This document shows positions 16,011 to 23,952 of a stretch of 44,824 nucleotides of DNA, piece after piece (positions within the stretch are counted from its first letter, which is position 1; each line of letters opens with the position of its first letter). The DNA is from Acidobacteriota bacterium (GTDB taxonomy: Bacteria; Acidobacteriota; Holophagae; Acanthopleuribacterales; Acanthopleuribacteraceae). The notes beneath the pieces are model-generated. The model worked only from the letters and a program-made list of their open reading frames with translations. It was not told the DNA's origin and did no database searches. Location of the stretch: assembly GCA_030066195.1 (NCBI GenBank), contig JASJCB010000036.1, positions 1 to 44,824 of the forward strand. Reading direction: 5' to 3'. The translations under genes were made by a program, and so were the position numbers.

Positions 16011-16762
16011 TACATATCGTCCAGGAAGCGGAAGCGGTCGCGGGCGGCGGCGACTTGCGCGGGATCGATCTCGGCCTCGTAGAAACCTTCCTCGGTGCCC
16101 GCGTCCAGGACGATCTCCCCGGTCGGCCCGATGACCATGGATGCGCCGGGATAGTCCAGGCCGGCGCCGTCACGACCCACGCGGTTCACGCCGATCACGT
16201 AAGCCAGGTTCTCGATGGCGCGGGCGCGTAACAGTTGACGCCAGTGGAGTTCTCTCGCGATAGGCCAGCAGGCCACATAGGTAAACAGCGTGGAGTCGGG
16301 CACCATCGCCCTTGCCATTTCCGGGAAGCGCAGGTCGTAGCAAATAAAGGGCGTCAATTGGAAGCCCATGACATCCCAGCGTTGTTTTTGATCGGGGTTA
16401 CCGCGTTGGTACTTCTTGTCTTCGCCCGCGAAGGTGAAGGTTTTGATTTTGGTGTAGCTTCTGCTGTTCTCACCATCCAGCAGGTAGCATCGATTCTCCT
16501 GGCCGTTGTCCACCTTGCGCGGGAGTCCGCCGAGAACCAGGCAGTTGAGCTTTTTGGACAGCGACGCCATATAGGCATGACCGATATCCCAGGTGGCGTA
16601 GGCCTGATCGTTCATGGTGAAGCCGCAGGACCACAACTCCGGCAGGATCAGCATGTCGAAGTCACCCGGTTTCACGTGTCGCGTCAATTCGTCGACGCGG
16701 CGGATGTTGGCCTCGGCGTCTTCCCACTGAATGTCCATTTGAATAAGGCCGATGCGCGCCAT
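16010..16762 (-). CDS. Carbon-nitrogen hydrolase, omega-amidase (YafV-like)
   Basis: This 250-aa nitrilase-superfamily enzyme has the catalytic triad E42 (LILPELW), K105 (YTKIKTF) and C141 (FICYDLRFPE). The arrangement, with TFAGEDKKYQRG after the Lys motif, best matches YafV/Nit2-type omega-amidases, which hydrolyse 2-oxoglutaramate or 2-oxosuccinamate. It follows the aminotransferase gene by two bases. Known pairing of glutamine or methionine transaminases with omega-amidase supports the call: the transaminase makes the omega-amide of a 2-oxo acid and this enzyme pulls the reaction forward by removing it. Cytoplasmic, with no signal peptide. Confidence 0.87.
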   Translation of the reverse strand: MARIGLIQMDIQWEDAEANIRRVDELTRHVKPGDFDMLILPELWSCGFTMNDQAYATWDIGHAYMASLSKKLNCLVLGGLPRKVDNGQENRCYLLDGENSRSYTKIKTFTFAGEDKKYQRGNPDQKQRWDVMGFQLTPFICYDLRFPEMARAMVPDSTLFTYVACWPIARELHWRQLLRARAIENLAYVIGVNRVGRDGAGLDYPGASMVIGPTGEIVLDAGTEEGFYEAEIDPAQVAAARDRFRFLDDM

Positions 16763-16764
16763 GA

Positions 16765-17937
16765 TTACCCCCTCAAGCCTTTCAGTTGCGCCATGCCTTG
16801 GTTCAAGGTCTCGGTTTTCTTGGCAAAGCAGAAGCGGATATAGTTTTTGGGCGCCTGATTCTGGTTCATATAGAAGACGCTATTGGGGATGGCGGCCACC
16901 CGCACGTCCTCCCGGCGAATCAAATCCAAGACGTATTCGGTGTCGGGCATGTCGGTCAAGGCCGAGATATCGGTCAGCACGAAGTAGGTGCCTTGCGGTT
17001 TGTTGACGCCGAAACCCAGGTCGGCCAGACCTTCACAGATTTGATCCCGCTTTTGAGCCAGGTCGTCGCGTAACGGCGGGATAAGTTGGTCGCGGTTACG
17101 GATGCCGGCGGCCATGCCGTGCTGGAAAGGCGTGGCGATGGCAAAGGCAATGAACTGGTGCAGGCGGCGAACGGCTTGGGTGGCCTCGGGCGGCGCGCAG
17201 ACCCAGCCGATCTTCCAACCTGTCATGGAAAAAGATTTTCCGGTGGAACTGATGGTCACCGTACGGTCGCGCATACCCTCCAGCGAAGCCATGGAGATGT
17301 GTTCGCAGCCGTCGTAAAGCAGGTATTCGTAGACCTCGTCGGTGAAGGCAATCACATCGTGTTCGATGCAGAGGTCGCGAATCAGCTCCATTTCTTCCCG
17401 ATTGAACACGGTCCCCGAGGGATTGTGGGGCGTGTTGATGATGATGCCGCGCGTTTTGTCGTTAAAGGCGGCGCGCAGGCGGTCCGGGTCGAAGCGGAAG
17501 GTGGGCGGTTCCAGCGGGATCTCCACGGCGGTTCCGCCGCACATTTGCACCAGCGGCACATAGGTATCGTAGATGGGCGCGAATACAATGAACTGGTCGC
17601 CCGGCTCGCAAATAGCGGTTACGGCGGCATACATGGCCTCGGTAGCGCCCGCCAGCACGGTAATCTCTTTGAGTGGATCGTAGGAAATACCGGCGTTTTC
17701 CCGATAGGCGTCGCGAATGGCGTGGGTCAGCGCGGGGACGCCGGGCATGGGCGCGTATTGGTTGTGCCCGTCGCGCATGGCTTTGGCGGCGGCTTCCTTG
17801 ATCAGGTCGGGGCCGTCGAAATCCGGGAATCCCTGGCCCAGGTTCACCACCCCCTCGGTGGCGCGAACCAGACGGCCGATGCTATCGAAAATGCTGGCTT
17901 CATAAGGTTTTAATTTAGCGGACATCCAATTGGGCAT
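16765..17937 (-). CDS. PLP-dependent aminotransferase, class I (YbdL/KAT-like)
   Basis: This 390-aa fold-type I aminotransferase has NLGQGFPDFDGP near residue 32, NTPHNPSG near 168, and the PLP lysine K234 in SSTGKSFSMTGWKIGW. Substrate-recognition features (GFPDF, YAPMPGVPALTHAI) match the YbdL methionine/kynurenine/glutamine aminotransferase group. The start MPNWMSAK at 17937 has AAGGAG seven bases upstream; a longer frame reaching 18279 runs through the intergenic region and is rejected. It is the first gene of the operon with the omega-amidase, suggesting the glutamine transaminase-omega-amidase route or methionine salvage. Confidence 0.9.
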   Translation of the reverse strand: MPNWMSAKLKPYEASIFDSIGRLVRATEGVVNLGQGFPDFDGPDLIKEAAAKAMRDGHNQYAPMPGVPALTHAIRDAYRENAGISYDPLKEITVLAGATEAMYAAVTAICEPGDQFIVFAPIYDTYVPLVQMCGGTAVEIPLEPPTFRFDPDRLRAAFNDKTRGIIINTPHNPSGTVFNREEMELIRDLCIEHDVIAFTDEVYEYLLYDGCEHISMASLEGMRDRTVTISSTGKSFSMTGWKIGWVCAPPEATQAVRRLHQFIAFAIATPFQHGMAAGIRNRDQLIPPLRDDLAQKRDQICEGLADLGFGVNKPQGTYFVLTDISALTDMPDTEYVLDLIRREDVRVAAIPNSVFYMNQNQAPKNYIRFCFAKKTETLNQGMAQLKGLRG

Positions 17938-18133
17938 AGGCACTCCTTGCATCCCTTTGACGGCAGCCAGGATTATACCACTGCCCCAAACCTCAGGTTC
18001 AGTATTTGGTTCCGGGAAAATTTTTTTGAGTAAATTGCCGTTTCTTTGAACCCCTCCGCCCGTTTTTCCCGCTATGTTTAATATGGGGAGTCGCAAGCCG
18101 GGAGGCTTTGCATAGAAAGAGAGGATGGTTACT
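17938..18133. promoter_or_regulatory. Divergent intergenic region
   Basis: This gap of about 196 bases separates the minus-strand aminotransferase operon from the plus-strand VWFA gene and must hold both promoters. I see no consensus -35/-10 pair. A small stem-loop, GCAAGCC-GGGA-GGCTTTGC, lies at about 18093-18111, just before the VWFA ribosome binding site. Confidence 0.4.
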
Positions 18134-19699
18134 ATGATACGCGCCGCAATGTTGAGTTTGCTTTTCCTTCTGTCTGTCGGTCTCCGGGCACAGGACCCGC
18201 CTACCATCAGCACCTCGTTGGAAGTTCGCATGATCACCGTGGAAGTGGTCGTGACCGATCGGCAGGGGAACCGGGTCACCGGTTTGAAGTCGGACGATTT
18301 TCAACTGTTTGTCAACGACCAGTTCGTAGAACCGGCCTTTTTCCAAAAAGTTTGGAATCCACGTGTCACCGCCTCCGGGAAGGTGGAGGGCATCATCGAC
18401 CTGGCCGAGCGACCCGCCGATGCTCAGGAACTTGGCAACAGCTATCTGGTTTTCATCGACGATTATTTCACCCCGCGTAAGTTCCGGCCTACGATGTTCA
18501 AACGCATCGGCGAGCAGGTTTCCAATATGGGGCCTCGCGACCGCATGGCTATTGTGCGGTTCGACGGCAAGAAGTTGGAACCCATTCTGGATTACAGCGG
18601 CGATCAGGGGGAATTGGAGCGCGCCTTCAAGTACGCCAGGGGGTTGAAGTCCAAGAACAACCTGCGTCGTCTGCAATTGGAATCCCGCGAGGACCTGGAG
18701 TCGGTAAGCCCCATCTATCAGCAGTTGCGCGCCCAATTGGAACAGGTGACCGATGCCCTGATGGTCACCATGCGCAGTTTCTACACCAATTCCGGTCGTC
18801 GGGTAATGTTGCTGATGAGTCCCGGTTGGACGAGCGATTTCACCCTACTGGGCGACGGCGCCGATACCGAGGCCCGTGACGCCGCTCGTCGTTTCGACAG
18901 CACAGACCTGCTGGATCGCATGGTGGACACCGCCAACCTGTTGGGCTACACCGTGTATCCGATTCAATCCGGCCTGCCGATCGAGTCCGTGACCGCTGAG
19001 AGCGCAGAATCCCCTGTCAATTTCAATCCGATCTACACCGAATTCAATTCCGGTTTGAATTCTTTGCGCACGGTCGCCTCGGAAACTGGCGGTGCAGTGG
19101 TAGCCAAGGCCGTCGGGAAGGTAGATTTCTTCCAACAGGTTACCGAGGATACCAACGCCTACTATATCCTGGGTTTTATGGCTGAGGCGGTCGGTTCGGT
19201 AGAGCGCAGCAACATCCGGGTGGAGTTGACGGACGAATCTTATCGGGTTCGCCACCGCAAGAGTTTCCGGGTGCTGACCAAAAGCGAGCAGGTGGGCATG
19301 GACATGGACGCCTCGCTGATGCTGGGCATCACCAAGTCGTCATTGCCTCTGACCGTGGGTAACGGCAAAACCAGTTTCACCCGCCTGAAGGTGCCGGTAA
19401 CCCTGCACATCCCCATGGACTGGGCCACCCAGACGCCCTACGACGGCCGATACATGACGCAACTGGTCTTGCACACGACGACGCTGGACACGAAGGGGTA
19501 CCGGTCGGACAAGTACCAGACCCCCATTCGAATGGTGGGCGGTCAACCCGGACCTGGAATGATCGCCAATTACGAGGTCAACCTGACGTTGAGCAAGCGC
19601 CCGCAACGGGTGGTGTTATCGCTGCAAGACGTGGCCACGGGCAAGGTCCTCACCCGTCACGTGGACCTGAACCCCCGCGATCACCGCAAGAAGCGGTAG
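18134..19699 (+). CDS. Secreted VWFA-related protein (Acidobacteria type)
   Basis: This 521-aa protein begins with a signal peptide (MIRAAMLSLLFLLSVGLRAQ). It continues with VEVVVTDRQGNRVTGLKSDDFQL, the start of the VWFA-related Acidobacterial domain (TIGR03436-like). LVFIDDYFTPRKF marks the first strand of the VWFA fold but lacks a canonical DxSxS metal site. The domain ends near residue 360 with YYILGFMAE. The last 140 residues form another beta-rich domain. The start at 18134 is preferred over an ATG at 18125 because AGAGAGG sits nine bases before it and abuts the other. It is a single gene with an unknown extracellular role. Confidence 0.8.
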   Translation: MIRAAMLSLLFLLSVGLRAQDPPTISTSLEVRMITVEVVVTDRQGNRVTGLKSDDFQLFVNDQFVEPAFFQKVWNPRVTASGKVEGIIDLAERPADAQELGNSYLVFIDDYFTPRKFRPTMFKRIGEQVSNMGPRDRMAIVRFDGKKLEPILDYSGDQGELERAFKYARGLKSKNNLRRLQLESREDLESVSPIYQQLRAQLEQVTDALMVTMRSFYTNSGRRVMLLMSPGWTSDFTLLGDGADTEARDAARRFDSTDLLDRMVDTANLLGYTVYPIQSGLPIESVTAESAESPVNFNPIYTEFNSGLNSLRTVASETGGAVVAKAVGKVDFFQQVTEDTNAYYILGFMAEAVGSVERSNIRVELTDESYRVRHRKSFRVLTKSEQVGMDMDASLMLGITKSSLPLTVGNGKTSFTRLKVPVTLHIPMDWATQTPYDGRYMTQLVLHTTTLDTKGYRSDKYQTPIRMVGGQPGPGMIANYEVNLTLSKRPQRVVLSLQDVATGKVLTRHVDLNPRDHRKKR

Positions 19700-19728
19700 C
19701 GAGACGTCAGCCGGTCCGGCTGTTATCT

Positions 19729-20050
19729 CGATTGCGCAGGTGTGCAATCTAATCAAGCCGCCGGCTTGACGCCATTGCGCAGGTGTGCGATCGACCCAAG
19801 CCAGCGGCTTGACGCGATTGCGCAGGTGTGCAATTGACCCAAGACGGTGGATGGACTCGATTGCGCAGGTGTGCAATCGACCCAAGACGGCGGATGGACT
19901 CGATTGCGCAGGTGTGCAATTGACCCAAGACGGCGGATGGACTCGATTGCGCAGGTGTGCAATCGACCCAAGACGGCGGATGGACTCGATTGCACAGGTG
20001 TGCAATCGACTTAAGACGCCGGCTTGACTCCATTGCACACCTGTCTTTTC
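19729..20050. repeat. 43-bp tandem repeat array, 7.5 copies
   Basis: Seven head-to-tail units start at 19729, 19772, 19815, 19858, 19901, 19944 and 19987, with a partial eighth at 20030. The core four units are nearly identical and the edge units more diverged. Each holds a near-perfect palindrome, ATTGCGCAGGTGTGCAAT, then about 25 bases ending in GGATGGACT or GGCTTGACT. The period is not a multiple of three, so the long frames across it are not real proteins. It follows the VWFA gene by 29 bases. There are no variable spacers, so it is not a CRISPR array. Confidence 0.93.
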
Positions 20051-20240
20051 AACCCGGAATTTTCGATTTTTTTTCTCGTAAACTGTTCTCAGATAGAAGG
20101 CTACCGGGGTACATCATAGAATTTGTAAACGTAATCCTCACAAAATTTTTGGCATAATATGCTTGAGCAGCATTCAAAATGCGACTAACTCGATCAAAAT
20201 ATGCAATCAAACAGGTTCGATCAACCAATTCGTGACTCAT

Positions 20241-20375
20241 TTTTCCACGATCGCGGAAAAGACACCGTTAAATTCAGAAACTTAAGATTCTCTGAATCCA
20301 CAAGATGTAGACCCGTTTTCTCATTTTTCCACGATCGTGGAAAATGTCTCTGAATTTTTCCACGATCGTGGAAAA
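20241..20375. repeat. Three copies of a 20-bp palindrome
   Basis: TTTTCCACGATCGTGGAAAA occurs exactly at 20325-20344 and 20356-20375, and with one change at 20241-20260. Two copies are preceded by a CTCA or CTGAA tract, and the last two are only 11 bases apart. The spacing does not suit a simple operator pair. It could be an interspersed palindromic repeat or sites for a dimeric DNA-binding protein. The region between 20051 and 20610 otherwise shows no gene. Confidence 0.85.
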
Positions 20376-20610
20376 TTTCGGCTCCTTCGGAACGCCTGCA
20401 TAAAGAGGCCGAGGGGTGCATATTTCCCTAGGCAGGACTTCGGACGCCCGTTTGATACGATGCGACGTCAGTAGAGAAAACGATGTCGTCCACCTTCGCG
20501 GATTCAAGAGGCAATCACGGAAGCCGAACCGGGATTCCGGTCTCTTTGGGATCGGCACGCGATTATGATGAGCCCTCACACCTAATCTCTCGCTGTTTGG
20601 GGTTTTGGGC

Positions 20611-20616
20611 TATAAT
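20611..20616 (+). promoter_or_regulatory. -10 box for the TIR-PtuA/PtuB operon
   Basis: A perfect TATAAT lies 27 bases before the TTG start codon. No good -35 box is seen 17 bases upstream. AAGGGG eight bases before the TTG serves as ribosome binding site, so the leader would be very short. Confidence 0.55.
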
Positions 20617-20643
20617 AGCCTCAAATGGTAAGGGGTCAACGGT

Positions 20644-22266
20644 TTGGACTATCAATTCGACTTTTTTATCAGTTACTCCCATAAAGATAGTTGGGCTCGA
20701 GATTGGCTTTTGCCCCGGTTGGAGGCCGCGGGTCTCAATGTTGCGATTGACTACAGAGACTTCGAAATCGGCCTTCCGTCGATTATCAACATGGAAAACA
20801 TGGTAGCCGCCAGTCGTCGTGTAATAGTCGTGCTTTCTCCCAATTGGCTTGCGTCTGAATGGAGTGAATTTGAAGGGTTGTTAGCTCAAACGGATGATCC
20901 TATTGGGCTTCGAAGGAAACTATTACCCATCATGTACAAAGATTCACATTTGCCATCGAGGCTGGGGAAGCTTACCTGGGCTGACTTTCGGGAGCCCAAT
21001 AACCATCATGCTGAGTTGACGAGGCTTTTAATGCAGTTGGGCCGTGAAGCACCGCCTGGTGAACCTGAAGATCCGCTACCGCTACGATTGATCTTTCAAA
21101 CATCGCCTGACTTGAAACATGATTCTTCAACTGATGCCCTGCCTTTTTCCATCAAACAATTCGCGGTCAACCGGTTTCAATGTATACAGCAATGCCACAT
21201 TTCGGATATCCCGATCGATACCCGATGGATCTTCATCCTGGGCGATAACGGCGACGGCAAGACCTCCCTTCTACAAGCCCTGGCCGTCGGCATGTGGGGC
21301 GATGAAGACGCCCGACATCTGTTGGGAGAGCGGCATGAGTGCCAAATCGAATTGGAATACCAAACCAATCAGATGAACCATATCAATCGGTTCCGCTGGA
21401 ATAACGGGCAATGGAGCCCTGTCTCCAAACCTGGCTCTTTTTTGGCCTACGGTCCCTCTCGTCTGTTGATTCAAGGAATGCAAAGCCTTAAAGACGAGAG
21501 GGAACAGAGCCCGGTTGCCGGTTTGCATCGGCAAGAAGTTCATTTGCGCAATATCGAGGAATGGTTCCAAAGACAACGTCTGGACGCGGGCGATAGAAAA
21601 GATCCTCTTGCCTATGATCGAATAAGCAACGTCAAAAAGATGCTTGTCGAACTGATGCCCAACGTGGAAGATATCCTCTTCGAAGGCCAGGATGTCTGGT
21701 ATATAGAAAAAGGACAACGAGTGCCCGCGCATCATCTCTCGGCCGGGCATAAAAGCATCCTGGCCATGATCGGCGATATGACCATCCGCTTGATGGAGCA
21801 GCAGCCGAAAACGGTCGATCCCAAGGATCTGTTCGGCATCGTGCTCATCGATGAATTGGTGGTGCACCTGCATCCGAACTGGCAGGCCCGCTATCCCGGC
21901 ATACTCTCGCGGGTATTTCCCAAGGTTCAGTTCATTGCCACCACCCACAGCCCCATACCCCTGATGGGCGCGCCCCTGGAATCGGTTTTTCTGAAGGTAA
22001 CGCGTACGAAGGAAACGGGTACGAGCGTCGAGCGCTTGGATCTCGATGTGACCCGCCTTCTGCCCAATACCTTGTTGACCTCGCCGCTGTTCGATATGGA
22101 ATCGCTGATCAACCCGCATAACGTCGACCTCAAAACCTTGCATACCGAGACCAATTATTGGGAAATCGAAGACAAAGAGGAACGGCGAGCCAAATTGCAG
22201 CGCCTCGCGGAGAACAATATTCTGCCGGACTTCCCGCGTTTCAAGCAGGACGAGGCCTCCGAATGA
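20644..22266 (+). CDS. TIR domain fused to PtuA-like ABC ATPase (Septu-like)
   Basis: This 540-aa fusion starts at TTG. Residues 1-130 form a TIR domain: FDFFISYSHKDSWARDW, then SPNWLASEWSEFE with E77 in the position of the NADase glutamate. Residues 165-470 form an ABC/RecF-like ATPase: Walker A GDNGDGKT (200-207), signature LSAGHKSIL near 365, Walker B GIVLIDELVVHLHP near 399, and switch His in ATTHSP near 432. This ATPase type and the overlapping HNH gene match PtuA of Septu or the ATPase of retron-Ec78-like systems. Ordinary PtuA has no TIR. I infer an anti-phage role in which ATPase sensing releases HNH and possibly NAD+-degrading activity. Confidence 0.85.
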   Translation: MDYQFDFFISYSHKDSWARDWLLPRLEAAGLNVAIDYRDFEIGLPSIINMENMVAASRRVIVVLSPNWLASEWSEFEGLLAQTDDPIGLRRKLLPIMYKDSHLPSRLGKLTWADFREPNNHHAELTRLLMQLGREAPPGEPEDPLPLRLIFQTSPDLKHDSSTDALPFSIKQFAVNRFQCIQQCHISDIPIDTRWIFILGDNGDGKTSLLQALAVGMWGDEDARHLLGERHECQIELEYQTNQMNHINRFRWNNGQWSPVSKPGSFLAYGPSRLLIQGMQSLKDEREQSPVAGLHRQEVHLRNIEEWFQRQRLDAGDRKDPLAYDRISNVKKMLVELMPNVEDILFEGQDVWYIEKGQRVPAHHLSAGHKSILAMIGDMTIRLMEQQPKTVDPKDLFGIVLIDELVVHLHPNWQARYPGILSRVFPKVQFIATTHSPIPLMGAPLESVFLKVTRTKETGTSVERLDLDVTRLLPNTLLTSPLFDMESLINPHNVDLKTLHTETNYWEIEDKEERRAKLQRLAENNILPDFPRFKQDEASE

Positions 22267-23147
22267 TCAAGGTGAAGCGAGACTACCGAAAAGAACCGGC
22301 GGTCCTGATCGAGGTCAATCGCAAGGAAAACGCAACCGGACGCCTTGCGGACAAGGGCAATCATCCTTTCAGTACCTCTATCTATCGCGCTCCCGAGGTG
22401 TTTGAAAAACTCATTGCGGCCTACCATGGAAAGTGCGCCTACTGTGAAGGTACGAGTACGGCGCAGGCGGCCATGCAGGTGGAACACTATCGGCCCAAAA
22501 AAGAAGTTGCCGATGACAAGGCGCATCCGGGTTATTACTGGTTGGCTTACGAATGGTCCAATCTCATTCCGGCTTGCGCCAAATGCAACCGCGCCAAGGC
22601 CGGCAAGTTTCCCATCCAAGGGACCAGGTTGAGCACGCATCCCGAAGATAGAAAGGATTGGAGGGTCGATGCGTCTTGTCTCCTCTTAGAGGCGCCGCTT
22701 CTGCTGCATCCCGAGGTGGATGATCCGGCCGAATACCTGGCCTGGAGCCCCTACGGTCTTTTGAAGGCGCGCAAGGGTAATGCTCGCGGCGAAACCACCA
22801 TTACCATTTGCAAACTTAACCGAGACCCGCTGGTTAAAGACCGATTGGAAAGAGCCAATTGGTACCGGGAATCTTTGCAAAAAGCGGCGACTTGCGCCCT
22901 GGAAGACATGGCGCAACTGAAAACGGAGAAGGAAAAACAACAATGCCTGGCCTGGTATGACAAATGGCTTTTCTCCATTTTCGAGGCACTCATACACGAC
23001 GGCGCCCCGAGCCGACCCTATTCGGCCTTCTTCAGTTACCTTTACCGGCGGTTCGCGAAAACCGTTTTGCCCGAGATCCCTGAGGGAACCGGGCGTGAGA
23101 TAGTTCGCGAATCTTTTTCTCGGTTCCAGTTGGAACACCGGGCCTGA
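22263..23147 (+). CDS. PtuB-like HNH endonuclease (TIGR02646 type)
   Basis: This 294-aa protein starts at ATG 22263, overlapping the ATPase stop by ATGA; a longer frame inside the upstream gene is rejected. It carries an HNH nuclease motif: zinc pairs C58/C61 (KCAYCE) and C105/C108 (CAKCNRAK), with H75 in QVEHYRPK and N100 in YEWSNLIPAC. This matches the PtuB/retron-associated HNH family. The remaining 170 residues are helical. Septu nucleases cut nucleic acid on activation by PtuA. No reverse transcriptase or msr-msd RNA is visible nearby, so a stand-alone Septu-like pair is more likely than a retron. Confidence 0.87.
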   Translation: MIKVKRDYRKEPAVLIEVNRKENATGRLADKGNHPFSTSIYRAPEVFEKLIAAYHGKCAYCEGTSTAQAAMQVEHYRPKKEVADDKAHPGYYWLAYEWSNLIPACAKCNRAKAGKFPIQGTRLSTHPEDRKDWRVDASCLLLEAPLLLHPEVDDPAEYLAWSPYGLLKARKGNARGETTITICKLNRDPLVKDRLERANWYRESLQKAATCALEDMAQLKTEKEKQQCLAWYDKWLFSIFEALIHDGAPSRPYSAFFSYLYRRFAKTVLPEIPEGTGREIVRESFSRFQLEHRA

Positions 23148-23160
23148 TCGACCCGGTTTT
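23137..23160 (+). terminator. Terminator between ptuB-like gene and GST
   Basis: ACCGGG (23137-23142) and CCCGGT (23152-23157) form a short stem around a nine-base loop, followed by TTTT. It overlaps the PtuB-like stop codon and lies before the convergent GST gene. The stem is short. Confidence 0.5.
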
Positions 23161-23164
23161 CCAT

Positions 23165-23779
23165 TTACGAGGCTTGTACCTTTTCTTGGATGGTGATGTG
23201 ATTCGGCTGATTGCGGACCCGTTCCAGCCAGGCGCGTACGGCCGGGTAGTCGTCCAGTGGGAAGCAGCCCTCGGGCGCCACGTGGGTGTAAGCATAGAGG
23301 GCGATGTCCGCGATGGTGTAGCTTTCAGCGACCAGAAAATCGTGTCGGCTCAGGTGATCTTCCATCAGTTTCAGGGCCTTCAGGCCGCCCGGTCTGCGCT
23401 CGTTCAGTTTGGCGTAGAAGGATTCGGCGTCGGGATGGTGCAGCCAGAAGCGGGAGGTGGCGATGTAGGGTTCGTGGCTGTACTGCTCCCAGAACATCCA
23501 TTGCAGGACCTGGTAACGGCCCATGCGGTCACTCGGTAGGAAGGGAGTGCCCTCGGCCAGCCAGGCCAGGATGGCGTTGGACTCGCTCAGTAGATCGCCC
23601 TCGGGGGTTTCCAGGACGGGGACCTTGCCGTTTGGGTTTTTGGCCAGGAACTCTGGCGTGTGCGTTTCCCCGGCCAGGATGTCCGTTTCAACATAGGCGA
23701 AGAGTTGCTTCAGCTGGGTCAGGAGCAGGGCTACCTTGTAACCGTTGCCGGATGTCTTGTAATCGTAAAGGCGGTACAT
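23165..23779 (-). CDS. Glutathione S-transferase family protein
   Basis: This 204-aa protein has the thioredoxin-like N-terminal domain of GSTs: MYRLYDYKTSGNGYKV, with NPNGKVPVLETPEG (cis-Pro) and LLSESNAILAWLAEGT (glutathione gamma-Glu contact SESNAI). An all-helical C-terminal domain follows, ending with FLVAESYTIADIALYAY, the conserved N-capping box region. Cytoplasmic. It is convergent with the defence-like pair and looks like an ordinary housekeeping or stress gene. The exact substrate cannot be told. Confidence 0.88.
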   Translation of the reverse strand: MYRLYDYKTSGNGYKVALLLTQLKQLFAYVETDILAGETHTPEFLAKNPNGKVPVLETPEGDLLSESNAILAWLAEGTPFLPSDRMGRYQVLQWMFWEQYSHEPYIATSRFWLHHPDAESFYAKLNERRPGGLKALKLMEDHLSRHDFLVAESYTIADIALYAYTHVAPEGCFPLDDYPAVRAWLERVRNQPNHITIQEKVQAS

Positions 23780-23952
23780 AGGGCACCTCCAGACTGGTGA
23801 TTGGGAAGGCAGGGTCTTTATACCACAGGGCGTGACGTTTTATTCCCTCGATTCACGCGGTAAATCGATTAAGTGACAAGCGGACCAAAACAGGTTGAAA
23901 CAGGCAGATTCTATGGTTATGCTAAACGTAATGATTTGAGCGGGGGCCATTT

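Noticed and set aside
19729..20050. CRISPR array or a repetitive protein on the minus strand
   Set aside because: The full 43-bp unit repeats, with no variable spacers, and 43 is not a multiple of three, so the apparent repetitive proteins arise from frame rotation.
20221..20579. Minus-strand proteins of 66 and 101 aa
   Set aside because: Their sequence is largely the translated palindromes, with no ribosome binding site and no conserved domain.
20644..23147. Retron (type with ATPase and HNH effectors)
   Set aside because: The HNH gene fits retron-associated families, but no reverse transcriptase or msr-msd-like RNA lies within several kb on either side.
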